Shown piece after piece: positions 28,871 through 37,999 of a stretch of 64,000 bases of DNA. The DNA is from Bacillus pumilus. Lineage in GTDB: Bacteria; Bacillota; Bacilli; Bacillales; Bacillaceae. Every line of letters begins with the position of its first letter. Positions within the stretch are counted from its first letter, which is position 1. The stretch lies in the NCBI RefSeq assembly GCF_002744245.1, contig NZ_NKHG01000111.1, positions 1 to 64,000 on the forward strand, read 5' to 3'. The notes below the pieces were generated by a model. It had not been told where the DNA came from, searched no databases, and saw only the letters and a list, made by a program, of their open reading frames with translations. The position numbers and the translations under genes were made by a program.

Positions 28871-30061
28871 ATGAGCAGCTCTTTATTGCTCTCCAATATT
28901 CATATTGTGACAAAGACAGCAATCTTGAAGCACGGTTTTGTCGGTTTACGCGATGGCAAGATCGACTATATTTCAACATCACCACCGACAGGAAATTATG
29001 AAAAAGTATATATTTCCCGGGAAAACTTTTATTTACTTCCCGGAATGATTGATATTCACATTCACGGGGGCTATGGTGCAGACATGATGGATGCGACACC
29101 AGAAGCCATGAATACACTTGCTGATCACTTGCCCTCAGAAGGAACGACAAGCTTTTTAGCCACAACCATTACACAAAACCATCAAGAGATTGAGCAAGCA
29201 CTTAAAAATGTCGCACAGTGGAAACAATATAATGCGGAGAAAGCAGGAAGTCAGGCACAATGTTTAGGGATCCATCTCGAAGGGCCATTTATTTCTAAGG
29301 ATAAGGCCGGGGCACAGCCTGCTCATTGGATTCATCAGCCCGATCTCCCTCTTTTTGAAAAATGGCTCGATGCATCTGAACAGCTCATTCAAATTGTCAC
29401 GTTTGCACCTGAAGAAGACCGTGATTTCACTTTTCTTTCCCTTTTACAAGAAAAGAACATCATCCCTTCTATTGGACATACGGATGCTCATCATGACATG
29501 ATTGAACTAGCAGCAAAGCACGGTGCACGCCATGTGACACATCTTTATAATGCGATGAGTTCATTTCAGCATCGTGAGCCAAACGTTGTAGGTGCTGCTC
29601 TTACAAACGAGAACCTTCTAACTGAGCTGATCACAGATGGTATTCATTCACATCCTCTATCCATTAAGCTCGCATATCTAGCAAAAGGATGTGATCGGTT
29701 GATCATGATCACAGATTCAATGCGGGCAAAAGGACTAGGGGATGGAACATACGAATTTGGCGGGCAAACCGTCACAGTCAGCGGTGAAAAAGCATTGCTT
29801 CCAGATGGTACACTCGCAGGATCTATCTTACGAATGAAAGATGGCGTCAAAAGGATGAAACAGATCACACATTGTGGATGGTCAGAGATCGCTAAGATGA
29901 CCTCGACCAATGCGGCGACGCAGCTAGGACTTGATCACCTGCTCGGTTCAATCGAGGTTGGAAAACTGGCAGACCTGGTCATTTGGGATGAATCTGGAGA
30001 ACTGATGATGACGATCTGCCGCGGACAAATCGTCTTTGAAAAAAAGGAGGCCAACCACTGA
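28871..30061 (+). CDS. nagA: N-acetylglucosamine-6-phosphate deacetylase
   Basis: Amidohydrolase converting GlcNAc-6-P to glucosamine-6-P and acetate. At 396 residues it is full length. Metal and active-site motifs are present: DIHIHGGYGADMMD near residue 57, the glutamate in LEGPFISKDKAGA, histidines in IGHTDAHHD and THLYNAMS, and the catalytic Asp in MITDSMRAKG. AAGGAGG precedes the ATG. It heads the nagA-nagB-nagR operon behind a NagR-type operator; its stop overlaps the nagB start by one base. Confidence 0.97.
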   Translation: MSSSLLLSNIHIVTKTAILKHGFVGLRDGKIDYISTSPPTGNYEKVYISRENFYLLPGMIDIHIHGGYGADMMDATPEAMNTLADHLPSEGTTSFLATTITQNHQEIEQALKNVAQWKQYNAEKAGSQAQCLGIHLEGPFISKDKAGAQPAHWIHQPDLPLFEKWLDASEQLIQIVTFAPEEDRDFTFLSLLQEKNIIPSIGHTDAHHDMIELAAKHGARHVTHLYNAMSSFQHREPNVVGAALTNENLLTELITDGIHSHPLSIKLAYLAKGCDRLIMITDSMRAKGLGDGTYEFGGQTVTVSGEKALLPDGTLAGSILRMKDGVKRMKQITHCGWSEIAKMTSTNAATQLGLDHLLGSIEVGKLADLVIWDESGELMMTICRGQIVFEKKEANH

Positions 30062-30786
30062 TGAACATCATTGAATTTGAAGATAAAGACCAATTAGGAA
30101 AAGAAGCTGCTGCCCTCATTGCGCATACAATTGAATCCAAACCAGATGCAGTACTCGGCCTAGCAACTGGTGGTACGCCTATCAATACTTACAAAGAATT
30201 AATTCGGCTTCATCAAGCACAGCAGCTGTCCTTTCAACAAACAAGAACCATCAATTTGGATGAATATGCAGGACTTGATCCAGAGCATGAAAATAGTTAT
30301 ATGACATACATGAAACGTCATTTATTTGATCAGATTGATCTTCCTCAGGATCAGTATTTCCTGCCAAATGGCTCTGCAACTAATTTGGAAGAAGAATGCT
30401 TCAGATATGATCAGCTCATTCAAGAGTTAGGGGGTATCGACCTTCAGCTTCTTGGCATAGGACAAAATGGACATATCGGGTTTAACGAACCTAGCACCCC
30501 CTTTGACTCAAAGACTCATGTTGTGCAATTAGATGAAAATACCCGACAAGCCAACGCAAGATACTTTTCTTCTATTAATGAAGTACCTACACATGCCATT
30601 ACAATGGGGATTGCAAGCATCCTTTCAAGTAAAAAAATTCTCCTTCTCGCATCAGGAAAATCAAAAGCGAAAGTGATACAATATTTAGAACAGGCGGAGA
30701 TTCACCCAGACTTCCCTGCATCTGCCCTGAAACTTCATCAAGATGTGACGATATTCATTGATAGAGAAGCTGGTTCACTACGCTAA
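30061..30786 (+). CDS. nagB: Glucosamine-6-phosphate deaminase
   Basis: Isomerises and deaminates glucosamine-6-P to fructose-6-P and ammonia, feeding amino sugars from peptidoglycan or chitin into glycolysis. The 241-residue length is that of the monomeric Bacillus form without the allosteric C-terminal extension. Active-site segments LDEYAGLDPEH and LGIGQNGHIGFNEP, with the catalytic Asp and His, are intact. It is translationally coupled to nagA (TGATG). Confidence 0.97.
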   Translation: MNIIEFEDKDQLGKEAAALIAHTIESKPDAVLGLATGGTPINTYKELIRLHQAQQLSFQQTRTINLDEYAGLDPEHENSYMTYMKRHLFDQIDLPQDQYFLPNGSATNLEEECFRYDQLIQELGGIDLQLLGIGQNGHIGFNEPSTPFDSKTHVVQLDENTRQANARYFSSINEVPTHAITMGIASILSSKKILLLASGKSKAKVIQYLEQAEIHPDFPASALKLHQDVTIFIDREAGSLR

Positions 30787-30804
30787 ACACGAGAGGGTTT
30801 TCAC

Positions 30805-31530
30805 ATGTTTATTGATAAGCAGTCACCTATTCCGATGTACCATCAGATTATGGAAAACTTGAAAAAGCAGATTGAGGATGGAACATTAGCACCTGATACA
30901 CTCATTCCTTCTGAAAGAGAATATGCTGAACGCTTTGGTATTAGCCGAATGACTGTCAGACAAGCCTTATCGAATCTTGTAAACGAGGGATATTTATATC
31001 GCGAAAAAGGAAAAGGTACCTTTGTTAGCCGAAAAAAATTTGAACAGCCGCTTCAAGGCTTGACAAGCTTTACAGAAGATATGCGACAGCGCGGGCTCAA
31101 AGCGTCTAGCCAGCTGATTGATTTCAAAAGAATCGCATGTCCAGAGCACTTACGACCAGCCTTACAGCTGTCAAACAGTGAACCTGTGTATGAACTGAAA
31201 CGGATACGTCTTGCAAATGATGAACCGATGGCCATTGAAACGAGCTATATACCTAAAATATTTGCAGGCGATTTAACAAAGGCACATCTCACTGGCTCTT
31301 TATATGAATATATAGAAAACAACACAGGCCTTGCCATTGCTCACGCAAAGCAGGAGCTTGAAGCCAATGTTGCCTCAAAGGATGAAGCACACCTGCTGTC
31401 CATTTCAACAGGTGCTCCTGTGCTATCGATTACAAGAACGACTTATCTTCAAAACGACCTTCCGTTTGAGTTTGTTCTTTCAGTTTATAGAGGAGATCGT
31501 TACAAGCTCATTCATACAATGGAAAGATAA
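30805..31530 (+). CDS. nagR: GntR/HutC family repressor NagR (YvoA)
   Basis: A 241-residue repressor with an N-terminal winged helix (about 8-75; PSEREYAERFGISRMTVRQAL) and a C-terminal UTRA effector domain (about 90-236) that in B. subtilis binds glucosamine-6-P or GlcNAc-6-P. It regulates nagAB and other chitin/aminosugar genes. It is third in its own operon, so it is autoregulated through the dre-like site at 28802-28819. Confidence 0.95.
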   Translation: MFIDKQSPIPMYHQIMENLKKQIEDGTLAPDTLIPSEREYAERFGISRMTVRQALSNLVNEGYLYREKGKGTFVSRKKFEQPLQGLTSFTEDMRQRGLKASSQLIDFKRIACPEHLRPALQLSNSEPVYELKRIRLANDEPMAIETSYIPKIFAGDLTKAHLTGSLYEYIENNTGLAIAHAKQELEANVASKDEAHLLSISTGAPVLSITRTTYLQNDLPFEFVLSVYRGDRYKLIHTMER

Positions 31531-31563
31531 ACTGTGCTCCTGAAGCGGAGCACAGTGTTTTTT
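31531..31563 (+). terminator. nag operon terminator
   Basis: ACTGTGCTCC and GGAGCACAGT arms with a TGAAGC loop, followed by six T. It begins right after the nagR stop and faces the convergent yvnB stop. Confidence 0.9.
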
Positions 31564-34500
31564 ATTTCCGAAGATATTTTGTTTGGTCATCATCTTTTGT
31601 ATGGATTTTCCATATTGGTGAAACAGCTTTCCCTTGGAAACGATCTTTTGCGACAGTGTACCAATAATATTCTCGATTTGGCTTTAAGCCTTTCCACTCA
31701 AAGCTTGCTTTTTTGCCACTTTTCACACCTCTGGCTTCTCCTAGAAGGACGTTTGTATACACATTGAGTTCAAAATAATTGGTTTTGACGGATTTCATTT
31801 TTGGCGTCAAGTCCACATCAATTGAAAACTCATCCTGATCTCCATACGTTTTAGGATCATAGAAATGCTCTTGATTCATGTAAGGTGAGTATGTTGTAAA
31901 ATGAAGCTGATTTCTTTTTTGATCTGCTGTAATCAATCGCATAAACCCTTGACCACCTTCTGGACCGGATTGATAATCAGCAAGAATTTGATATACTTTC
32001 CGGTCTACTTTTCCATCATGGTCATCGTCAAGCTCATCTACTTTCCTGTTGGCTCCATGGTAGTGGCCGCTAAATACTGCCACAATATTTGGATGACGTT
32101 TCACCACTTGATGGAAGATAAGGTCGCCAATTGGGCTTCGGTTGCCACTCACTAACAAATACTCATGAAAGTTTAAAATGACGATACGATCTGGATGCTC
32201 AGAAATCACTCGATTTAACCAATCGATTTCTGCTTGCTTAATCCCCCAGCCCATATACACCATCATATAATCATTCCCCCCGGCAGAGATGAGATCATAA
32301 TGCCCTTTATTGTTTTGATAGGATTCACCGTAGTAAGGTTTTTCTGCAAATCGTTTTGCACCGAAGTATTTCCCATATTCTGCATAAAAACCGTCTTTGT
32401 GTCTAACATCATGATTCCCTGCCAATACGCCGTAAGGGATATGATGCTCATCTAACACACGCATAAATGTATCCGCACGATTCCATTGCTTATCCTTTGA
32501 ATCATCCACAATATCGCCAGTATGGAACACATACTGAATGTTTAACTGATCCCTTTGATCTCTAATCCACTCGACCATTTGTTTAAAGATATGAGGATAG
32601 CTTTTTGCATAATATTGTGTGTCAGACATCCATACCATCTTATAAGGCTTCTGTGTCTTGTTGATTTCATCTTGTACGAGCAATTCAAACGTTTGGTCCT
32701 TCATGTACTGTCTGACCGACAGCAATCCTTTAAGGTAAAATTCTTTTTGATCCTTAGCAATGTGATGAGTGATTTTATCCCACTTTTCCTGCTGATGATT
32801 CCAAGCGTACATCGTCACCTTTCTCCCTGACAATGAGCTTCCTTTCCACACAGCCTCGACAACATCTTTCTCACGTACGTGATGATGGACCTTGATTTGA
32901 AAACGATGATAAGGAAAACGCTGTAAATCCTTCGTTTCGACTGCCTTACCATCAGTAAATGCAATGCGATTTCTTTCACTGTCAGAAAAGACCAGTTCTC
33001 CTTTCTGGTTAAGTTCCTTTGGCGGTTCGGTCTCTGCTGCATATTTAAAAATCTTCATTGATGGATGCAAGGAGGTGTATTGATAGGCACGATAAAATGA
33101 GTAATATAACTTATCATTTGTTGGATCCTTTGTTAAAACCGTTTGCTTAGATGATTCCATTTTTGTCTTATCTGCTATGCGTTCTGGTGTCTCAGGATGT
33201 TCATGTACCGTCTTGAATTCTTTTTTTAATGTCGATTTGTTCCCTGCGGCATCTTTTGCTTTTATTGTAAACGTGTGCTGCCCAGGAGTTAATTCGCTAG
33301 AAGACGTCTTATATGGTAGAGAAATCGGTTCGCCATCTAAGAATGTGCGAATATCCTCTATGTCACTCCAACGATCCGTGACCTTTGCCTTTAATGTAAA
33401 GGCTCCTTTATATTGGTCATTTGCTTGTATGTTGGTCTTGATTTTCGGACCTGTATTATCAACTTTCACATGTACAGATGCATGCTCGTCTGCTGTTTTC
33501 GCTTGAATAAGATGCGAACCTTCCTTCAACCTTCTAGTATCCCACTGAATATAGGTTGACACATATGCTTGTTTCGGAATTTGAAATTGAAAAGCTCTTA
33601 CCTTTTTGGCATGACCACCATCTCCCATCTTCCATTCTTTTTGTGGTTTATCATTTAATGGAATGATTTGTGTTCCGTTTGATAGGATCATTCTGACATT
33701 TTTCAGTTCAAAATCATCGTGATTCTCTCCTGGCAAGCGGTCAAACGGAGAAGACTTCGTTCCAGCATGGAAAGAAATCGTTTGCGGCCCCGACTTTTTC
33801 AACACTGATTCTGGTATTGGCACTGTATAGGTCCGATACACCTTTGTCGAATCATCAAAAATAGAAAGTAAGTGGTTACCTATAGACACACCATTTTTAA
33901 AATATAAATTTGTTCCTTTGACATCAAAAGCGACATATGGATCTGCTTCAAGGGCAGAAAAGGTTTGTCGAACCCGCTTTTCATCTATTGTCAAATGAAT
34001 GGTTTTCTTTCGGTCCGATGTAGCCTTTAATGCAAATAACCCTGAAACCGTATCTCCCTCTTCTACATTGAATCGAAGACCATGGGCCTTGCTGACCTGC
34101 TCTACATCAATCGTTTTTTTCATTGTCATTGCTCCATTTTCGCCGTCTGACGCTTCAAGTTGGTATTCTAATTGTTCTTTACCAATCAACTCAGGCGAAT
34201 AAATAATGTGATGGAACAGTCGGTCATTGTGATCTTTTTGAAGCAGGATCTCTTTAAAATCATCTTTGCGACTGGTTCGATAGCGCAGCTTGACGGTTTT
34301 GACGAATTGATCATCCTGTACATCCGCTTTAATTTCAATGCTTTCTGTTGGTTTTACCGGTTTCCGATCCGTCATATCTTCAATCACAGGTTTATGAATA
34401 TCTTGTGAAATTTCTTTTTTGTCAGCTGGAATTTGTGCTTTTAACACTTTTCCAGGTGTAGGCTCTTCTTCAATTTTCGAGATCAACTTCATCTGCGGCG

Positions 34501-35416
34501 TTCCATCCATCGGATACTTGAACAGTAAGGATTTATGCTCACTTAACACTGATGGCTTCAAACGAAAGGCTGCTGAAGAGATCTCCTCGCCAATATTCGT
34601 TGTGATGGAGACAAGACGAGATTTGGAGTTAGATAACCCCTTGCTTTCGATCACTGACAAATGCTTTCCCTCTTTTAATTGGGTGTTGTACGTGGCATTA
34701 AAATCCGCTACAGTTAAATGCTCCTGTCCTTTTTTTCTTAACCAGAAAACATAAGGCTTTCCAGATGAAATGGTGACTGGATTTGCGTGAAATGAATAAA
34801 CATCATCCATCTCGGTGCCTTGTGCAGGATCACGGTAGCGCAGCTGATAATGCTGAAGAGAGATAGGGACTTGTGTCGTGTTATAAACTTCTATAAATTC
34901 AAATGCATCTTTGCTTTTTCGGTTTTTTGAATTGACGACAATTTCCGTGATGTATAAGTCCGGAATGTGTGAGAGGTCCTCTTCAAATCCGTCCAAGTGA
35001 ACAGATTGTTGTGCCGTTTTGATCACAGATTTCTGTGTAAGAAACTCTGTATAGTAGTGAACCGTTGAATTCCATAATTGATTTGGAGGAATTTTTGCTG
35101 TAAACTCTGGCTTCATTCCTGGTAACCGTTCCATAGGAATCAAGCGATATCCCAGTTCATCACTTTGTTTATAATACAAGTTTGCAGACAAGATTTGCTC
35201 TGACTGACTAATGGTTGCCCGAAACTGAAGATCACGGCTTTTTCCTTGAATCGGACGGACGTCTACATGAAATCGGTCAAAAATAAAAGGTGAAAAAGGC
35301 TTGTTCGGTATATTCACTTGTGTTTGAATAAAGGGTCCTGCTGACGCAGGCTGACTGAAACAAAAAAGTATGATAAAAAAACATAAAAACATCATTTGTC
35401 TGCTTACGTTCACCAT
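31562..35416 (-). CDS. yvnB: Large secreted metallophosphoesterase YvnB
   Basis: A 1284-residue exported protein: signal peptide (cleavage after PASA, about residue 26), a lamin-tail-like domain (about 150-250; DLYITEIVVNSKNR), several Ig/bacterial beta-sandwich segments to about 900, then a calcineurin-like phosphoesterase (about 926-1150) and an FN3-like C-terminus. Metal motifs are SDTQ, GDIVDD (967), GNHD (1000-1003) and GHYH (1117-1120). Residues 1130-1138 form a D-x-D-x-D-G-x-x-D calcium-loop pattern. No sortase motif is seen at the end. It is probably a cell-surface or secreted phosphodiesterase; substrate unknown. Monocistronic. Confidence 0.88.
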   Translation of the reverse strand: MVNVSRQMMFLCFFIILFCFSQPASAGPFIQTQVNIPNKPFSPFIFDRFHVDVRPIQGKSRDLQFRATISQSEQILSANLYYKQSDELGYRLIPMERLPGMKPEFTAKIPPNQLWNSTVHYYTEFLTQKSVIKTAQQSVHLDGFEEDLSHIPDLYITEIVVNSKNRKSKDAFEFIEVYNTTQVPISLQHYQLRYRDPAQGTEMDDVYSFHANPVTISSGKPYVFWLRKKGQEHLTVADFNATYNTQLKEGKHLSVIESKGLSNSKSRLVSITTNIGEEISSAAFRLKPSVLSEHKSLLFKYPMDGTPQMKLISKIEEEPTPGKVLKAQIPADKKEISQDIHKPVIEDMTDRKPVKPTESIEIKADVQDDQFVKTVKLRYRTSRKDDFKEILLQKDHNDRLFHHIIYSPELIGKEQLEYQLEASDGENGAMTMKKTIDVEQVSKAHGLRFNVEEGDTVSGLFALKATSDRKKTIHLTIDEKRVRQTFSALEADPYVAFDVKGTNLYFKNGVSIGNHLLSIFDDSTKVYRTYTVPIPESVLKKSGPQTISFHAGTKSSPFDRLPGENHDDFELKNVRMILSNGTQIIPLNDKPQKEWKMGDGGHAKKVRAFQFQIPKQAYVSTYIQWDTRRLKEGSHLIQAKTADEHASVHVKVDNTGPKIKTNIQANDQYKGAFTLKAKVTDRWSDIEDIRTFLDGEPISLPYKTSSSELTPGQHTFTIKAKDAAGNKSTLKKEFKTVHEHPETPERIADKTKMESSKQTVLTKDPTNDKLYYSFYRAYQYTSLHPSMKIFKYAAETEPPKELNQKGELVFSDSERNRIAFTDGKAVETKDLQRFPYHRFQIKVHHHVREKDVVEAVWKGSSLSGRKVTMYAWNHQQEKWDKITHHIAKDQKEFYLKGLLSVRQYMKDQTFELLVQDEINKTQKPYKMVWMSDTQYYAKSYPHIFKQMVEWIRDQRDQLNIQYVFHTGDIVDDSKDKQWNRADTFMRVLDEHHIPYGVLAGNHDVRHKDGFYAEYGKYFGAKRFAEKPYYGESYQNNKGHYDLISAGGNDYMMVYMGWGIKQAEIDWLNRVISEHPDRIVILNFHEYLLVSGNRSPIGDLIFHQVVKRHPNIVAVFSGHYHGANRKVDELDDDHDGKVDRKVYQILADYQSGPEGGQGFMRLITADQKRNQLHFTTYSPYMNQEHFYDPKTYGDQDEFSIDVDLTPKMKSVKTNYFELNVYTNVLLGEARGVKSGKKASFEWKGLKPNREYYWYTVAKDRFQGKAVSPIWKIHTKDDDQTKYLRK

Positions 35417-35500
35417 CGTGCACCGCCTCCCTTTGGATATTGTGTCTCTGGAAGGACGTTTTTATGACAGATGGAATGGGGAAACCATACAAATTGACAC

Positions 35501-35531
35501 AAAAAAACCGTTAGCTTCTTTTAGCTAACGG
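35501..35531 (-). terminator. yvlABCD operon terminator
   Basis: CCGTTAGCT/AGCTAACGG stem with a 6-base loop, followed on the minus strand by seven T. The stem includes the yvlD stop codon. Confidence 0.9.
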
Positions 35532-35897
35532 CTCCACGATTCCCTTTTGTATAAGCAGATGGAATATAGATAAAATGACAGCCATCCAAATGGCCGTTCC
35601 GAACCCATCAATGTTAAAGCTATCACCCATAAAGCTAGATGTCATCATCAGTGTGATGGCATTGATGACAAATAAGAACAATCCTAGTGAGAGGACTGTC
35701 ACTGGCAGCGTTAAAATGATTAAAAACGGCTTCACTAGAATATTGAGCAAGGACAAAATGATACTTGCCACAATGGCTGCGCCAAATCCTTCAACATACA
35801 CACTCCCTAGCCCTGGCAAAATGCCTGAATCAAAATATCCAGCAATGACGATTAAAAGTAATGCATTCACTAAAATACTGGCGATCCATCTAAGCAT
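35511..35897 (-). CDS. yvlD: Phage-holin-4-like membrane protein YvlD
   Basis: A 128-residue membrane protein with four hydrophobic helices, of the widespread small family once called mycobacterial four-TM / phage holin family 4. NILVKPFLIILTLPVTVLSLGLFLFVINAITLM is typical. Function unknown. Its ATG directly follows the yvlC stop. It is last in yvlABCD, which in B. subtilis belongs to the sigma-W envelope-stress regulon. Confidence 0.87.
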   Translation of the reverse strand: MLRWIASILVNALLLIVIAGYFDSGILPGLGSVYVEGFGAAIVASIILSLLNILVKPFLIILTLPVTVLSLGLFLFVINAITLMMTSSFMGDSFNIDGFGTAIWMAVILSIFHLLIQKGIVEPLAKRS

Positions 35898-36092
35898 TTA
35901 TTTAGTGCCTTCTTCCGGAACAACAAAATACCAAATGAAGTAGATCAAAAAGATCGGCATAAATGCTGTCATAAGTCCGAGGATGACCGTTAAAATTCGA
36001 AGAAGTGATGCATCAACAGATAAGTATTCGGCAAGTCCACCAACAACGCCCGCTATTTTTTTATCTGTTGCTGAACGATAAAGCTTCTTCAT
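35898..36092 (-). CDS. yvlC: PspC-domain membrane protein YvlC
   Basis: A 64-residue PspC-domain protein: KKLYRSATDKKIAGVVGGLAEYLSVDASLLRI followed by one transmembrane helix (about 35-58) and a PEEGTK tail. PspC proteins sense membrane stress in the phage-shock response. It lies between yvlB and yvlD in the operon with short gaps. Confidence 0.93.
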   Translation of the reverse strand: MKKLYRSATDKKIAGVVGGLAEYLSVDASLLRILTVILGLMTAFMPIFLIYFIWYFVVPEEGTK

Positions 36093-36098
36093 GTAGAA

Positions 36099-37190
36099 TC
36101 ACTCCTTGTCTGATTGGTGCTTTACTTGTATTGAACCTGTTTTTGTTTCTGCAAAAATGGATAAACTGTGCTCTGCCTGTTGATTGGCTTTGATCATTTT
36201 CTCTTTTTGTAACGTTTCATTTTTCTCTTTAATCATATCTGCTTCAAGCAAATCGTGAGAGATAGACCCAAGATTGCTTTTCAGCTCTGCGATCACTCCA
36301 CATGCACGCGGAATCTGGACGTCCACACTGCCTGTTGTGGTTTTCGCATAGATCGAACGGCACTTTTCATCCGACAGCTGGACAGCAATGTTCCCGTTAA
36401 AGCTCTGGGCATCAATTGATTCACTTTTCCCACGCAGGTCAATAAGCCCATTGATGGTTTCTACTTCAATCATACCACACTCATGATCAGCCAGTTTAAT
36501 TTGTCCGTTTGCTGTTTCAATTCCGACCTTTTCTGCCTGTAACGAAGCAAAAGAGACAACACCGTTTGTGGTTTTCGCAGCAAGCTCTTTTGTCATTAGC
36601 TTTTCCCCGCGAATTGGACCATTAAACAGCTTGACTTTGATTTTATCGTATTGGATACGAGGTACATATAAGGTAACATTGACTTTCATCGTTTTCTTTT
36701 CGGTTCGGATAAAAAACTTATCCCCTTCAAGTCCGCAATCCAATTGATTGAGAAATTGCTGTCTTGCCTGCTCTCCGTCCTCTGTCCGATAGATTTTCGC
36801 ATGGCACTCTGCTCGGATATCTCCATCGCCCCAAGGCATCACATTAAGACTACCGTTGGCCAATTGAATATCTAACTGAGACAGTGATGCGTCTTTAAAT
36901 TGAAAAATGTGTTCAACATCGACTGACTGTCCAAAGTTCAAATCAAGATCGACATCTTTTACTTTTTTCACCGCAGAATCTAACCAGCCGAACAGCTTCG
37001 CCCCAAGATTTTCGGTGCCATTTTCTTTGCTTTCTGCTCCAGTCTTTTCTTCATGAAAGGTATGATCAGCTGTAGGCTTCTCTAATGATACAGACTGGCT
37101 TTCTTCTAGCTTTTCTAACAGCGTAATTGCTTCTTTTGCTGATAAAGTCCCGTCTTCCACTAATTTCAAAATTCGTTCTTTCTCATTCAT
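36099..37190 (-). CDS. yvlB: DUF4097-type protein YvlB
   Basis: A 363-residue protein with an N-terminal SHOCT-like helical segment (EKERILKLVEDGTLSAKEAITLLEKLEES, about 3-31), a charged linker and a repetitive beta-helix-like DUF4097 region (about 95-355; repeated patterns such as KTTNGVVSF, ETANGQIKL, ETINGLIDL, KTTTGSVDV). No signal peptide is evident, so it is cytosolic or membrane-associated. It probably works with the PspC protein YvlC in envelope stress; molecular role unknown. Confidence 0.87.
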   Translation of the reverse strand: MNEKERILKLVEDGTLSAKEAITLLEKLEESQSVSLEKPTADHTFHEEKTGAESKENGTENLGAKLFGWLDSAVKKVKDVDLDLNFGQSVDVEHIFQFKDASLSQLDIQLANGSLNVMPWGDGDIRAECHAKIYRTEDGEQARQQFLNQLDCGLEGDKFFIRTEKKTMKVNVTLYVPRIQYDKIKVKLFNGPIRGEKLMTKELAAKTTNGVVSFASLQAEKVGIETANGQIKLADHECGMIEVETINGLIDLRGKSESIDAQSFNGNIAVQLSDEKCRSIYAKTTTGSVDVQIPRACGVIAELKSNLGSISHDLLEADMIKEKNETLQKEKMIKANQQAEHSLSIFAETKTGSIQVKHQSDKE

Positions 37191-37201
37191 ACAAAGCCCT
37201 C

Positions 37202-37537
37202 CTATGATTTGATAGATTGAAGTACTTTAATGCCTTGAATGATATTCCAAATAACAGAGATCAAAAAGCTAATGGCTACTAAAAAGGACAAGATGAGCAC
37301 CGTCATGACTGGAATGAGCGAATCACTCGCTTGCGTTGCCAGTAAAAACGGAATGGCCCCAAAAATGAGAATACAGCACGCTGCAACTGGGAGCAGGTGT
37401 GACCACAATGCCCTTTTCGCATGCCGTTTTGTTTCCTTCTGGTCTACTACAAAATACGCCACAATCGGTACGATAAACGGCATAAAAAATACACTAAAAT
37501 AACAAATAGATGCAATGATCGACTGATCTCTATTCAT
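37202..37537 (-). CDS. yvlA: DUF4870-type membrane protein YvlA
   Basis: A 111-residue protein with three or four transmembrane helices (CYFSVFFMPFIVPIVAYFVV, LLPVAACCILIFGAIPFLL, VLILSFLVAISFLISVIW). It resembles the DUF4870/Tic20-like group. The frame has an ATG at 37555, but the ATG at 37537 has AAGGAG nine bases away. It is the first gene of yvlABCD, preceded by a sigma-W-like promoter. Function unknown. Confidence 0.85.
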   Translation of the reverse strand: MNRDQSIIASICYFSVFFMPFIVPIVAYFVVDQKETKRHAKRALWSHLLPVAACCILIFGAIPFLLATQASDSLIPVMTVLILSFLVAISFLISVIWNIIQGIKVLQSIKS

Positions 37538-37578
37538 ATATATTCGCTCCTTCATGACGAAAATTCCTTTCTAACTCA

Positions 37579-37605
37579 TACGTTTATTGCGTATAAAAAG
37601 TTTCA
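37579..37605 (-). promoter_or_regulatory. Sigma-W-type promoter of yvlABCD
   Basis: On the minus strand TGAAAC followed by a T-run, 17 bases in all, then CGTATG. Sigma-W consensus is TGAAAC-N16-CGTA; spacing is one base long. It lies 42 bases before yvlA, and the B. subtilis operon is sigma-W dependent. Confidence 0.75.
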
Positions 37606-37686
37606 AAATCATTCGATTTACATATGACCTTAGACACAAATTATTTCTTTTTCCCCCTAAGTATAGATTCTTCACGGATTACCCTT

Positions 37687-37723
37687 TAAAATATGTTGAA
37701 AAGATGATGATTATCATTATAGG
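37687..37723 (+). promoter_or_regulatory. Promoter of yvkN with Fur-box-like sequence
   Basis: TAAAAT (37687-37692) with TAGATT 17 bases upstream, or alternatively TTGAAA (37696) and TATAGG (37718), could be the promoter. AGATGATGATTATCA (37702-37716) matches the 7-1-7 Fur/PerR-type box TGATAATNATTATCA at 12 of 14 defined positions. Confidence 0.35.
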
Positions 37724-37734
37724 GGGTAATTATT

Positions 37735-37965
37735 TTGACAGATCATCATAACTCTAACCAAACGGCACAAACGCTTTTAGACCTTATACAGAAACAAAAA
37801 AGCATGAACAGCGATATGATCAAGGAGCTGGAGACGATTCATCCGTCTCATCCGAAATATGGTGATATTCGTTACTTAAAAGTACTGCTCGACAGCAGCA
37901 GCTCCCATATCTTAAAGGATTTAACACACTTAAGTAATTTAATGCCTAAGGAAGATGCGCAATAA
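37735..37965 (+). CDS. yvkN: Small hypothetical protein (YvkN position)
   Basis: A 76-residue, hydrophilic, probably helical protein without signal peptide or cysteines; it begins TDHHNSNQTAQ and contains several His/Ser pairs. The start is TTG, 7 bases after AGGGGGT. The name rests mainly on position between yvlA and uvrA, as in B. subtilis; I recognise no domain. A Fur-box-like sequence lies upstream and a strong terminator downstream, so it is an independent unit. Confidence 0.7.
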   Translation: MTDHHNSNQTAQTLLDLIQKQKSMNSDMIKELETIHPSHPKYGDIRYLKVLLDSSSSHILKDLTHLSNLMPKEDAQ

Positions 37966-37966
37966 A

Positions 37967-37999
37967 GTGAAACCCCCTCTAGCTAAGAGGGGGTTTCAC
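37967..37999. terminator. Bidirectional terminator between yvkN and uvrA
   Basis: A 14-bp perfect stem (GTGAAACCCCCTCT / AGAGGGGGTTTCAC) with loop AGCTA between two convergent stops. Confidence 0.85.
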
